A stretch of 29,162 bases of DNA. It comes from CAZEJK01 sp964512045 (GTDB taxonomy: Bacteria; Acidobacteriota; Thermoanaerobaculia; Thermoanaerobaculales; Sulfomarinibacteraceae). The stretch is from NCBI GenBank assembly GCA_964512045.1, contig CAZEJK010000043.1, positions 1 through 29,162 of the forward strand, written 5' to 3'. Numbering within the stretch: position 1 is the first letter of the stretch; every line of letters starts with the position of its first letter. A program made the translations under genes and the position numbers. The notes under the pieces were generated by a model that was not told where the DNA came from, did not search any database, and was given only the letters and a program-made list of their open reading frames with translations. Of this stretch, positions 22,810 through 29,162 are shown in pieces.

Positions 22810-22865
22810 CACGAACACGAACTCTCCGGGCACGCGGGACGTTCTGCTGGAGAAGGAGAAGCAAC

Positions 22866-23834
22866 ATGTCATCAAGTTATCGCGCGCGAGGTCTCTGCAT
22901 CGGGATGGTTGCAGTGGCGCTGATCGCGCCCACTGCCAGCTTCGCAACGGGATCCGATGCGCCGGCTCGGGACGCGAAACCGCTCGAGCTGGACACGCTG
23001 GTCTCTCCCGAGTGGCTGAGTCAGCACCTCGACGATCCGGATCTCGTGGTGCTGGATTGCACCGTCCGGGTGGAGATGGAGGAGGACGGGGGGTATCTGG
23101 TCCTGAGTGGGCGGGCGGACTACGAAACTGGGCACATCCCCAGCGCCGGGTTTGCCGATCTCACGGGCGAGCTGCGGGCCGCCGATAGCCCGTTGGAGTA
23201 CGGTCTGCCGACCCCGGAGCAGCTTGCCGCAGCCATGGGCGCGCTGGGTGTCGGTGACGACTCGCGCGTCGTGCTGTATGACGCTGGCATGTCGGTGTGG
23301 GCCGCCAGGGTGTGGTGGATGCTGCGCTGGATCGGCTTTGACCGGGCGGCGGTGCTCGACGGTGGCCTGGCGGCCTGGAAGGCTGAGGACCGACCACTGT
23401 CCACCGAGCCCGCCGATCTACCGGCGCGGAAGCTGACACCAGATGTGAGACCGGAGCTGATCGCCGACCGGGACGAGGTCTTTGCTGCCATCGACAACGA
23501 GGCGGTCCGGATCATCGACGTCATGCCGGAAGCCCACTACCGGGGTGAGATGTCGATGTACGGCCGGCCCGGCCACATCCCGGGGGCCGTGAACAGGCCG
23601 GTCACCGAGCTGCTGGACGAGGCGAGCCGCTTCCGGGCGGACGGTGAGCTGGCCGCTGTGTACGACGGCGATCGCAATCTGCGCGCCATCACCTACTGTG
23701 GCGGCGGCATTGCGGCCTCGGCGAGCGCCTTCGTCATGACCCGGCTCGGGTTTGACGATGTCGCCGTGTACATCGGTTCCCTGCAGGAGTGGGCCGCCGA
23801 CCCGGCCAACCCACTGGAGATCGAGGCGCCCTGA
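22866..23834 (+). CDS. Exported tandem-rhodanese sulfurtransferase
   Basis: This 322-residue protein has a signal peptide (about 1-28) and two rhodanese domains. The N-terminal domain (about 45-180) starts VSPEWLSQHLDDPDLVVLDC and lacks the active-site Cys. The C-terminal domain (about 190-320) has the persulfide-forming C278 in TYCGGGIAASASAF. Two-domain enzymes transfer sulfane sulfur from thiosulfate or 3-mercaptopyruvate to a thiol acceptor. The CGGGIAAS loop differs from the CGSGV loop of mercaptopyruvate sulfurtransferases and the CRKGV loop of thiosulfate enzymes, so the donor is uncertain. Export to the periplasm suggests thiosulfate or sulfide handling. AGAAGGAG precedes the ATG. Confidence 0.92.
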   Translation: MSSSYRARGLCIGMVAVALIAPTASFATGSDAPARDAKPLELDTLVSPEWLSQHLDDPDLVVLDCTVRVEMEEDGGYLVLSGRADYETGHIPSAGFADLTGELRAADSPLEYGLPTPEQLAAAMGALGVGDDSRVVLYDAGMSVWAARVWWMLRWIGFDRAAVLDGGLAAWKAEDRPLSTEPADLPARKLTPDVRPELIADRDEVFAAIDNEAVRIIDVMPEAHYRGEMSMYGRPGHIPGAVNRPVTELLDEASRFRADGELAAVYDGDRNLRAITYCGGGIAASASAFVMTRLGFDDVAVYIGSLQEWAADPANPLEIEAP

Positions 23835-23984
23835 GGCCAGTACAAAGACCGTTGCGCTCGACCATCCACCAGGCCTGCAGGCACGGACCGCTGCCCGCAT
23901 GACGGTCCAGTCTCCGCTCACGAGCCACGCAACGAAGGCTCCCCGGCGCCGGTCTTCGTCCGGGCCCCCGCCCGGGGAGCCGGC

Positions 23985-24055
23985 AGCCGGCTGTCGCGGC
24001 CGGGTCGAGGGCCAGTGCTGGGGCCGGACCCTGCGGTTCTCCGACGGGATCTCCA
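23985..24055 (+). repeat. Dispersed GC-rich intergenic repeat, copy D (diverged)
   Basis: AGCCGGCTGTCGCGGCCGGG and following GC-rich hexamers resemble the first half of copy B. The second half is not clear. It is in the 479-base gap between the rhodanese and cupin genes, which has no credible ORF; GC-rich palindromic stretches are present at 23960-23990. Confidence 0.4.
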
Positions 24056-24278
24056 CACTGGAGGGTACGCAGCACCGGGTGCGGGGCGTTTGAGGGGTGG
24101 GGTGTCCTCTGCTTCGCCACGGAGGCTCGGTCGAGATGACTCGGCTTCGTTCTTCACCGCCCACCCATCGGCCCTTGCAGCGAGCGCGCTACCACCCTTC
24201 GATGCCGGAGATCTTCGGAGTAGGCTCTGGGCCGGGCGGACGGCATTCTGCACGCTGAACTCTCGACTCTCGGCTTTG

Positions 24279-24316
24279 CTTCGAATTCTCGAAGATGTAG
24301 CGGTTTTCAGTCGCTA
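24279..24316 (-). repeat. Stop-codon-adjacent hairpin element, copy 3
   Basis: After the cupin TAG (minus strand) come TAGCGACTGAAAACCGCTAC, with GTAGCG able to pair with CGCTAC, and then CTTCGA-GAAT-TCGAAG (24279-24294). Further downstream on the minus strand GTTCAGCGTGCAGAATGCC (about 24243-24261) matches GCGTTCAGAATGCC beyond copy 2, so copies 2 and 3 share sequence beyond the hairpin. Confidence 0.6.
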
Positions 24317-24778
24317 CAGACCGAGGTAGTCCTCCCGAACCGGCGAAAAGACCTCGATGACGACTGTGTCCTCGAGTGCCTCCGCGCCATGAGACGCTCC
24401 GCCGGGCAGGTTCCAGCTATCGCCCGGTCGCACGATCCGTTCCCCAATCTCGCCGAAAAAGCGGAGGGATCCAGAGATCAGGTACCCCGTCTGCTCGTGC
24501 GGGTGCTGGTGCTCTGGTACCACCGCCCCTGAAACCAGCCGGACCTCGGTCAGCAGGGTGCGCTCACCGTGCGCCCGGAGCTGGACGGTACGTACTGGGT
24601 GGCGGGAGTCGTCGAGAAAAATGGGGAGCCGTGCGTTCGGGGAGTCCAGGTCGGCGATCGTCTGATCCGAATCGGCGAGCTCGAGGTGACCGGCGCCACG
24701 ATGGGCACGGTGGTGGAGGCGCTGAGCGGCGAGCCGGGTACGCAGCGCTCGCTCCTGGTCGAGCGGGACGGACGCCAC
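24314..24778 (-). CDS. Cupin-domain protein with displaced N-terminus
   Basis: The ORF encodes 154 residues, but only about the last 85 look like a cupin. Motif one is GAVVPEHQHPHEQTGYLISG (84-103, metal-type histidines and glutamate) and motif two is PGDSWNLPGGASHG (118-131). Small cupins of this type bind a metal and may be dioxygenases, isomerases or sensors. Residues 1 to about 65 overlap, antisense, a PDZ-coding sequence on the plus strand and do not look like cupin sequence. No plausible start codon exists near the expected cupin N-terminus, so the GTG at 24778 is probably artificial and the gene is 5'-truncated at about 24570. A chimeric junction is likely. Confidence 0.65.
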   Translation of the reverse strand: MASVPLDQERALRTRLAAQRLHHRAHRGAGHLELADSDQTIADLDSPNARLPIFLDDSRHPVRTVQLRAHGERTLLTEVRLVSGAVVPEHQHPHEQTGYLISGSLRFFGEIGERIVRPGDSWNLPGGASHGAEALEDTVVIEVFSPVREDYLGL

Positions 24779-24814
24779 ATTCGGGTCGAGGCGCCGGTGG
24801 AGCGGCTGCCGTAG
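24554..24814 (+). pseudogene. C-terminal PDZ-domain fragment, 5'-truncated
   Basis: The plus-strand frame from about 24554 to the TAG at 24812 encodes GTYWVAGVVEKNGEPCVRGV, then VGDRLIRIGELEVTGATMG, then EALSGEPGTQRSLLVERDGR and a short tail ending VERLP. This is the C-terminal half of a PDZ domain, including the GVQVGDRLIRI strand-turn-strand. Similar tails end retropepsin-like aspartic protease/PDZ proteins, but no upstream protease part is present: the frame has a TGA at 24530 and the DNA there belongs to the oppositely oriented cupin gene. It could start at a GTG at 24569, but it is most simply the 3' end of a larger gene. Confidence 0.65.
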
Positions 24815-24821
24815 GGCTGCT

Positions 24822-24869
24822 ACCCCCGAGGATGGGGGTCCCGTGCGACGCTGCGGAGACCGCAGCGTC
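24822..24869. terminator. Hairpins between convergent genes
   Basis: ACCCCC-GAGGAT-GGGGGT (24822-24839) and the stronger GACGCTGCGG-AGA-CCGCAGCGTC (24847-24869) lie between the PDZ fragment stop and the stop of the 64-residue gene. Neither has a T-run, but the position suggests a bidirectional transcription barrier. Confidence 0.5.
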
Positions 24870-24886
24870 AGGTGACAGACGATCGG

Positions 24887-25081
24887 TCAACTGAACTTGC
24901 CAGGCGGGAAGCCGTACGTTTCGACCATCGTCTTCCGTTCGTCTTCGGGCAGGGACTTCATGTAGGCCTTCCATCCCGGGCAGAAGTTGGCGTGCCAGCG
25001 CCACAGTCGTCCCAAGAAGGACGTCGGCTTGTCGTCGTACTTGGCTCTCCAAGGGCAGGCCGCGCAACCTGGTTCACTCAT
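24887..25081 (-). CDS. Small cysteine/tryptophan-rich cytoplasmic protein
   Basis: This 64-residue protein has CAACPWRAKYD at the N-terminus (C6 and C9), a central LGRLWRWHANFCPGWKAYM (C34) and ends in a Pro/Gly-rich tail. The CxxC plus later CPGW could bind a metal or iron-sulfur cluster, but there are only three cysteines, with H30 as a possible fourth ligand. The pattern CxxCPxRAKYD...LGRxWRWH resembles small uncharacterised proteins of anaerobes and sulfate reducers as I remember them; I cannot assign a role. GGAGGGAG precedes the ATG by about six bases, supporting a real gene. It lies downstream of the methyltransferase gene on the same strand after about 130 bases. Confidence 0.75.
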   Translation of the reverse strand: MSEPGCAACPWRAKYDDKPTSFLGRLWRWHANFCPGWKAYMKSLPEDERKTMVETYGFPPGKFS

Positions 25082-25210
25082 CGAGTGCTCCCTCCTCCGC
25101 GTCCCCGCAAGCCTATACGATCAGAGGTTGCAGGTGATAGCGAAGCCGTCACCGGAGTACGGTGGCCGTGCAACGGGATCGCACGATGATTGTGACAGCA
25201 CGTGAAGCCG

Positions 25211-26698
25211 TCATGAAAGGTCCAGGAAGCCACGCTCGAGCATCGACTCGAAGAATGGCACGAGCTGCTCGAGAAGCTGGTTGACCGGACGACCGGTTGT
25301 CCGTGCTGCCTCGGCGGCCAGATCGCGCACGGTTCGCTGTCCGTTGCACCTGCCGAGCAGCATGGCGCCGAGAGGGTCGATCTCCTGACGCTCCGCGAGC
25401 CCGGCGATCAGGTGGACGGTCATCTGCTCCTTCGTCCAGCCCTCGTCAGTCGGCACCAGCTGCTGTTCGAGACGTACGGTATCGGCGTGTCGCGGAGTCA
25501 GTGAGAGGAACTCATCTGGCGTGTCCAACGCTTGCAGTCGGTCTCGCAGCTCGAACCGTCGGGCGATCGTTTTCCCCGTAGGTCCGATCATCCGCATGGG
25601 GATCTCTTGCGGACCAAACCAGTTGCGTTCCCCCGTACGCCGACGCGCAACCAGGATGCCGGAGCTCACCTCGTCGATCTCCAGCTCCCGGTACGCCTCC
25701 AACCACCGCTCGAGCGTGGCGCTGCGCTCTGCCGCTCCGGCGAACTCGGTCTGTCCCACCCAGATCGCTGCATAGCCGGAGGCAGGCATGGCCGTCGTGC
25801 GGAGCGCGAGGACATCGCAGCCGGTCCCCGAGAACCACCGCGCCAGGCGCTCCGGCCACGGCTGGCCGGCCACCGTGGCCCAGTCGCACACCATCTGAAA
25901 GAATCCGCCCTCCTCGAGATGGCCGCCCGCGCTCTCGGCGAGCCTCCGGACGACGCCGTCCCCCTGGAGGCCACCGTCACGGTAGGCGTACGAACGGTCG
26001 GGAGTGATGACGAACGGGGGGTTCGCCACGATCAGTCCGAACCGTTCACCAGCGACCGGTTCAAAGAAGCTTCCGAGACGGACGTCGATGGTGTCGATCC
26101 GGTTGAGCAGCGCGTTGAATCGCGTCATGTTCACGGCGCGCTGGTTGATGTCGACCGCCACCACCTCATCGGCGTGACGGGCCGCCACCAGGGCCTGGAC
26201 GCCAGTGCCACAACCGATGTCGAGGGCGCGTGCCACGGGTCTTCGGATCGTCGCCCCGAGGAGCGTTCTCGAAGCGTTCGCTGGTGCGACGACTACGTCT
26301 GGTCGCGAGTAGTCCGTTGGTGGGTCCGACGCCACCAGCATCCCGTGGCACGGTTCGATGCAGACGCAGGGCAGAACACAGCCCGCCTCGGGTCTGAGGA
26401 TGCCGACTTCGAGCCAGTCCTCGAGCGCCATCGGAGCGATCGCTCGAGCCGCCACCTTCTTTGACACCGGGAGCCCCGCGATAAACAGGCGAGCGAGTGT
26501 CGAGAGAGGTCTTTCGTCGACGGTCCGTGCCACCAACAGGGCGAAGCTCTCGCGACGCGGCCCGCCTCCGTAACCTCCGTCGGTCAGAGCAGCCAACACC
26601 TGCTCCGAGAGCTCGACCGACCGGAAGACATCGCCGATCCGACGAACCCGATCGGGGGGATCGAGCGACAACAGCGCCGGCTGGCTCGCTGCGTGCAT
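25211..26698 (-). CDS. Class I SAM-dependent methyltransferase (HemK/PrmC-like core)
   Basis: This 495-residue protein has an N-terminal helical region (1-150), a Rossmann methyltransferase core (about 150-330) and a C-terminal domain (about 370-495). Motif I is LDIGCGTGVQAL (159-170), the acidic loop is VVAVDINQRAV (179-189) and the catalytic NPPF is at 226-229, as in N-methyltransferases acting on glutamine or exocyclic amino groups. The layout resembles the DUF7059/DUF7782-flanked methyltransferases common in Actinobacteria. Possible targets include a protein glutamine or rRNA base. ATG at 26698 (MHAASQ) has AGGAGGG about five bases upstream; a longer ORF from 26869 is not supported. Residues 107-117 contain three Cys (CVLPCVCIEPC region has four), perhaps metal-binding. 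Confidence 0.88.
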   Translation of the reverse strand: MHAASQPALLSLDPPDRVRRIGDVFRSVELSEQVLAALTDGGYGGGPRRESFALLVARTVDERPLSTLARLFIAGLPVSKKVAARAIAPMALEDWLEVGILRPEAGCVLPCVCIEPCHGMLVASDPPTDYSRPDVVVAPANASRTLLGATIRRPVARALDIGCGTGVQALVAARHADEVVAVDINQRAVNMTRFNALLNRIDTIDVRLGSFFEPVAGERFGLIVANPPFVITPDRSYAYRDGGLQGDGVVRRLAESAGGHLEEGGFFQMVCDWATVAGQPWPERLARWFSGTGCDVLALRTTAMPASGYAAIWVGQTEFAGAAERSATLERWLEAYRELEIDEVSSGILVARRRTGERNWFGPQEIPMRMIGPTGKTIARRFELRDRLQALDTPDEFLSLTPRHADTVRLEQQLVPTDEGWTKEQMTVHLIAGLAERQEIDPLGAMLLGRCNGQRTVRDLAAEAARTTGRPVNQLLEQLVPFFESMLERGFLDLS

Positions 26699-26980
26699 GA
26701 GGCCCTCCTGGTGAGTGAGACTCCAACAGCCTAGCAGAAGACTGGCCGTTCGTGGCGCGGTGGTCGGTCGGAGGCTCAGGCTGCTGGTGCGTCCTCGTGT
26801 GTCAGTCGTCAAAGAGTGGCGCAAAGGACACGAACGATCACCTGGTGTGAAGGGCCCGGACGATCCCACACCATGAACCGCCGATCAGCCGGGCATGTTG
26901 GAGGTAAAGCTGCATGTTGTCGCGACCTCAAGAGACGATCAAAGCTTCCTCAAGTAACTCTCAAAAGGCGCTTTATGTGC

Positions 26981-27009
26981 TTGACGGAGTGATGGGCGCA
27001 GGCTAACGT
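26981..27009 (+). promoter_or_regulatory. Candidate promoter for the secreted Cys-tailed protein
   Basis: TTGACG (26981-26986) and TAACGT (27004-27009) are separated by 17 bases, about 30 bases before the ATG at 27041. The -35 is good and the -10 weak. The remaining 342-base gap to the divergent methyltransferase gene shows no ORF or RNA gene. Confidence 0.4.
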
Positions 27010-27040
27010 TTCATCGAGGATTCTACCGAGGAGGCCCGAT

Positions 27041-27541
27041 ATGCGAAGCGCGAACACAGTCCTTGCCACGGTTGCTCTGATTGTCTGGACCGTCGCTCCA
27101 GCCGGAGCGACCGATATGCGGCCGCTGTCTGACATGCGGCCACTGTCGATCGAGCAGATCACGGGAGCGATCGAGATGGCTGACATGCCGATGTGGGACG
27201 ACGTTGCCGCCGAGATCCACGCCGTCATGGACGGCGAGGGATTCGTCGAGGCCAAGCGCATCTTTGCCGGGAACGCCATGCAGAAGATGATTCCAGAGGC
27301 CGATCGGATGAAGCTGATGACCTTTCTGCCCCGGCACCGGATCGAGGCAACGGTTGTGCTGATGGCCATCGGCTCCTGGCAGCAAGGCAGGCTCGACGAG
27401 CTGCTCGAGCGAGACCCCAGAAGCTGGTGGAGCCCGGGCGACGACAACGGCTACTGCGCCTGCGAGGTGGTCATCGACAAGGAGTGCTGCATGATGGCGT
27501 CGACCTGCGCCTGGCAGGGCGGTCAGTGTGGGTGTCGATAA
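27041..27541 (+). CDS. Secreted protein with Cys-rich C-terminus, unknown function
   Basis: This 166-residue protein has a signal peptide (about 1-23) and then a tandem DMRPLS-DMRPLS encoded by two 18-base copies (27113-27130, 27131-27148). A helical Met-rich middle (about 35-135) follows, and the tail YCACEVVIDKECCMMASTC to CGCR has eight cysteines in the last 30 residues. The tail suggests a disulfide-knotted or metal-binding mini-domain; similar Cys knots occur in secreted peptides, but I do not recognise the family. AGGAGG lies about seven bases before the ATG. The gene is alone, with a candidate promoter at 26981-27009. Confidence 0.8.
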   Translation: MRSANTVLATVALIVWTVAPAGATDMRPLSDMRPLSIEQITGAIEMADMPMWDDVAAEIHAVMDGEGFVEAKRIFAGNAMQKMIPEADRMKLMTFLPRHRIEATVVLMAIGSWQQGRLDELLERDPRSWWSPGDDNGYCACEVVIDKECCMMASTCAWQGGQCGCR

Positions 27542-27665
27542 CGAAGAGCAGTGACGACTGCATCGGAGATGGCGTGTTCGGCACAGCCGATCGCGCCTGC
27601 GTGGTCACCGCGCTGTTCGGTCGACACGACGTCAACCAGGAGAAGATCCGAGCGTCCAAGCAGTC

Positions 27666-28562
27666 ATGAAACGCTCCGTGATGGTGACGGTCTTGCTACT
27701 GGGCTCGTGGGCAGTCCACGCCCAGGAGCTTGTGGATGTGCAGGTGCCGATGGGGGACGGGCAATGGCTCGCGGCGGATGTCTACCTGCCCGAGAACGAC
27801 GAGCCGGCACCGGCCGTCTTGGTGCAGACGCCGTACAACAAAGACGGCTTCCGGAACCGGCAACGACCGATGGTCGATGCTGGCTACGCGATGGTTGTCG
27901 TCGACTGGCGGGGACGGTTCGGCTCCACCGCAGCCGGGGCGCTCGACCGGGACCTCGGCGACGACGGCTTCGACTGCGTCGAGTGGGTGGCGGCCCAGCC
28001 TTGGTGCGATGGCCAGGTGGCGACCTGGGGCAGCTCGGCGCTCGGGGTGGCGCAGTTTCGCACCGCCTTGCGCCAGCCGCCGCATCTGGTGTGCATGGTG
28101 CCGCGGGTGGCGGGTCTCGGTAACCACTACCACGACTACTACTCGCCTGGAGGCGTGCTGCGCCGCGCGAAGATCACCCAGCTTGCGCTGCTCGGCTTCG
28201 GTGACAGTGCGCCGGTGCTCGCCAACCCGGTTCAGAACGCTCTCTGGGACGTGATTGCCGAGGCGTTCAACCCGGCCGACGTGACCGTGCCGGTGCTGCT
28301 CATCGGTGGCTGGTACGACCACAACATCGGTACTGTGGTGCGGACTTTCGAGCGGCTGCGTGCAGCCGGCGTGCCTGTCACCGTCTCGACCGACGACCCG
28401 CCCTTCTTCCACACCACCATGACGGCGGAATACGAGGCGCTGCACGACGCCTTCGGCTGGGACGAACGCGATTTCCGCGAGATCGCCCGCACCGCCGCCC
28501 GCGCCGCCTTCTGCGACGCCGCCACCCGCGACCGCCTGCTGAAACGACTGGACGAGACATGA
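27666..28562 (+). CDS. Chimeric ORF: S15/CocE-type hydrolase N-terminus joined to adenosine deaminase C-terminus
   Basis: The 298-residue frame has two unrelated parts. Residues 1-19 are a signal peptide. Residues 20 to about 232 are an X-Pro dipeptidyl-peptidase/CocE-type alpha/beta hydrolase with the nucleophile in TWGSSALG (S124 likely), VVVDWRGRFGS for the oxyanion region and the catalytic aspartate in IGGWYDHN (D218). The rest of the S15 enzyme, including the catalytic His and the C-terminal jelly roll, is missing. From about residue 235 the sequence becomes the C-terminus of adenosine deaminase. The join lies near 28355-28370. It is almost surely not a functional fusion; a misassembly or recombination breakpoint is the best explanation. 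Confidence 0.85.
   Translation: MKRSVMVTVLLLGSWAVHAQELVDVQVPMGDGQWLAADVYLPENDEPAPAVLVQTPYNKDGFRNRQRPMVDAGYAMVVVDWRGRFGSTAAGALDRDLGDDGFDCVEWVAAQPWCDGQVATWGSSALGVAQFRTALRQPPHLVCMVPRVAGLGNHYHDYYSPGGVLRRAKITQLALLGFGDSAPVLANPVQNALWDVIAEAFNPADVTVPVLLIGGWYDHNIGTVVRTFERLRAAGVPVTVSTDDPPFFHTTMTAEYEALHDAFGWDERDFREIARTAARAAFCDAATRDRLLKRLDET
28359..28562 (+). pseudogene. add: Adenosine deaminase, C-terminal fragment
   Basis: The last 65 or so residues of the frame read GVPVTVSTDDPPFFHTTM, then EYEALHDAFGWDERDF and AFCDAATRDRLLKRL. STDDPP.F carries the zinc-binding and catalytic aspartates of adenosine deaminase (purine salvage, adenosine to inosine), and the following helices are its usual C-terminus. 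The zinc-site histidines and the rest of the barrel are absent. Its stop overlaps the upp start (ATGA), so the add-upp pair is native to its source genome, probably a proteobacterium. Confidence 0.8.
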
Positions 28563-28783
28563 CCCTGACCACCGACCACCTGACCATCGTCGACCACCCG
28601 CTGATCCAGCACAAGCTGACGATCATGCGCGAGAAGGATACCTCGACCGCCTCGTTCCGCCGGCTCCTGCGCGAGATCAGCCACCTGCTCGCCTACGAGG
28701 TGACGCGCGACCTGCCGCTGACGACCAAGGTGATCGAGACGCCGCTGGCCGAGATCGAGGCGCCCACGCTCGCCGGCAAGAAG
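28559..28783 (+). CDS. upp: Uracil phosphoribosyltransferase, N-terminal fragment
   Basis: Translation from ATG at 28559 gives TIVDHPLIQHKLTIMREKDT, then FRRLLREISHLLAYEVTRDL and ETPLAEIEAPTLAGKK. This is the conserved N-terminus of uracil phosphoribosyltransferase, which makes UMP from uracil and PRPP. After residue 75 the expected continuation (VPILRAG and the PRPP loop) is absent. The frame stays open to the window end, but the later residues are the antisense of carB and do not resemble UPRT. The true gene is therefore cut at about 28784. Confidence 0.82.
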
Positions 28784-28816
28784 CGCGCGATGCGGGCCGA
28801 GGTGCCGCTCATCGAC

Positions 28817-29162
28817 CGCGACGGCGTCGACGTCGATCTCCGTCGCGTCGAGCAGGAACTTGTCGACGAGGATCGACTGCCGAGCGCCCGGCACGCGCGA
28901 CACGTCGCTGGCGGCGAAGGCGGCGTCGATGTAGCGGTCGAGATCGTCCTCGTTGTTGCACAGCTCCATCGCCCGGCCGCCCAGCACGTACGACGGGCGG
29001 ATGAGCACGGGGTAGCCGAGCTCCTGGGCGATGGCGCGAGCCTCCGCCCGGTTGTCCGCGATGCCGGCCGGCGGCTGGCGAAGGCCGAGCGAGCGGAGGA
29101 TGCGCGAGAACGACTCGCGGTCCTCGGCGAGGTCGATGGAATCGGGCGAGGTGCCGAGGATC
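28817..29162 (-). CDS. carB: Carbamoyl-phosphate synthase large subunit, internal fragment
   Basis: Read on the minus strand from the window edge, the frame gives ILGTSPDSIDLAEDRESFSR, then AQELGYPVLIRPSYVLGGRA and SILVDKFLLDATEIDVDAVAV. This is the second ATP-grasp half of CarB, where RPSYVLGGRAM binds ATP. CarB makes carbamoyl phosphate for pyrimidine and arginine synthesis. Homology stops at about 28817, where the expected domain should continue; a spacer of about 33 bases of unclear origin precedes the upp fragment. It is partial at both ends. Confidence 0.85.

Noticed and set aside
14701..24055. Reading the dispersed repeats as integron attC sites or a CRISPR
   Set aside because: There is no GTTRRRY/RYYYAAC core pairing, no regular spacing, no cassette array and no integrase. 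The copies are degenerate and in both orientations.
28232..29008. A 258-residue minus-strand ORF starting inside CarB
   Set aside because: Only its first part is CarB sequence; the remainder is antisense to upp and add fragments, so it is a mosaic shadow rather than a gene.

Overview
The window is about 29 kb of GC-rich bacterial DNA. It looks like an environmental or metagenome-assembled contig from a Gram-negative-type bacterium. Lineage clues are indirect: an elongation factor G of the spirochaete/planctomycete/deltaproteobacterial (mitochondrial EFG1-like) type, a Ser/Thr kinase with a TPR tail, a secreted M4 protease with PPC and PKD repeats, and a methylmalonyl-CoA epimerase. Acidobacteriota or a deltaproteobacterial-grade phylum fits, but this is inference. 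I saw no rRNA, tRNA, CRISPR array, prophage or transposase.

Layout, left to right. 1-484 (minus): methylmalonyl-CoA epimerase, translationally coupled to a partial downstream gene. 851-4213 (minus): a large secreted thermolysin-family protease with its own 3' terminator and a terminator-like hairpin in its leader. 4442-8951 (minus): a compact operon of argS, a 63-residue ORF, a class I aminotransferase and a TauE/SafE permease. 9220-11773: a small unknown protein, a MAPEG membrane protein (minus) and a sodium:solute symporter. 11826-14645 (plus): a transmembrane Ser/Thr kinase. 14646-15365: a long intergenic region with repeats and an orphan minus-strand promoter. 15366-15980 (plus): a monohaem cytochrome fused to a CopD-like membrane domain. 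16044-18853 (minus): fusA with an overlapping RecA-like ATPase gene. 19090-21149 (minus): rarD and a secreted Ala/Cys-repeat protein. 21536-23834: a hotdog thioesterase and a SnoaL-like protein (both minus), then a secreted rhodanese (plus). 24314-26698: a cupin, a PDZ gene remnant, a 64-residue Cys protein and a class I methyltransferase. 27041-29162: a secreted Cys-tailed protein followed by a mosaic terminus.

Most genes are ordinary housekeeping or accessory functions. The unexplained content is mainly in the intergenic regions. One family of degenerate GC-rich repeats occurs about five times between genes, and a separate hairpin sits immediately after the TAG stop codons of three unrelated genes. 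The Ala/Cys-repeat protein at 20319-21149 and the ATPase coupled to EF-G are the most interesting proteins of unknown role.

Two places look rearranged or misassembled. At about 24570 a cupin gene and a PDZ gene, both lacking their 5' parts, are joined back to back. From about 28360 to the end, an S15 peptidase is joined in frame to the end of adenosine deaminase, followed by the start of upp and then an opposite-strand internal piece of carB. Genes in the last 800 bases should not be taken as linked to the rest of the window.
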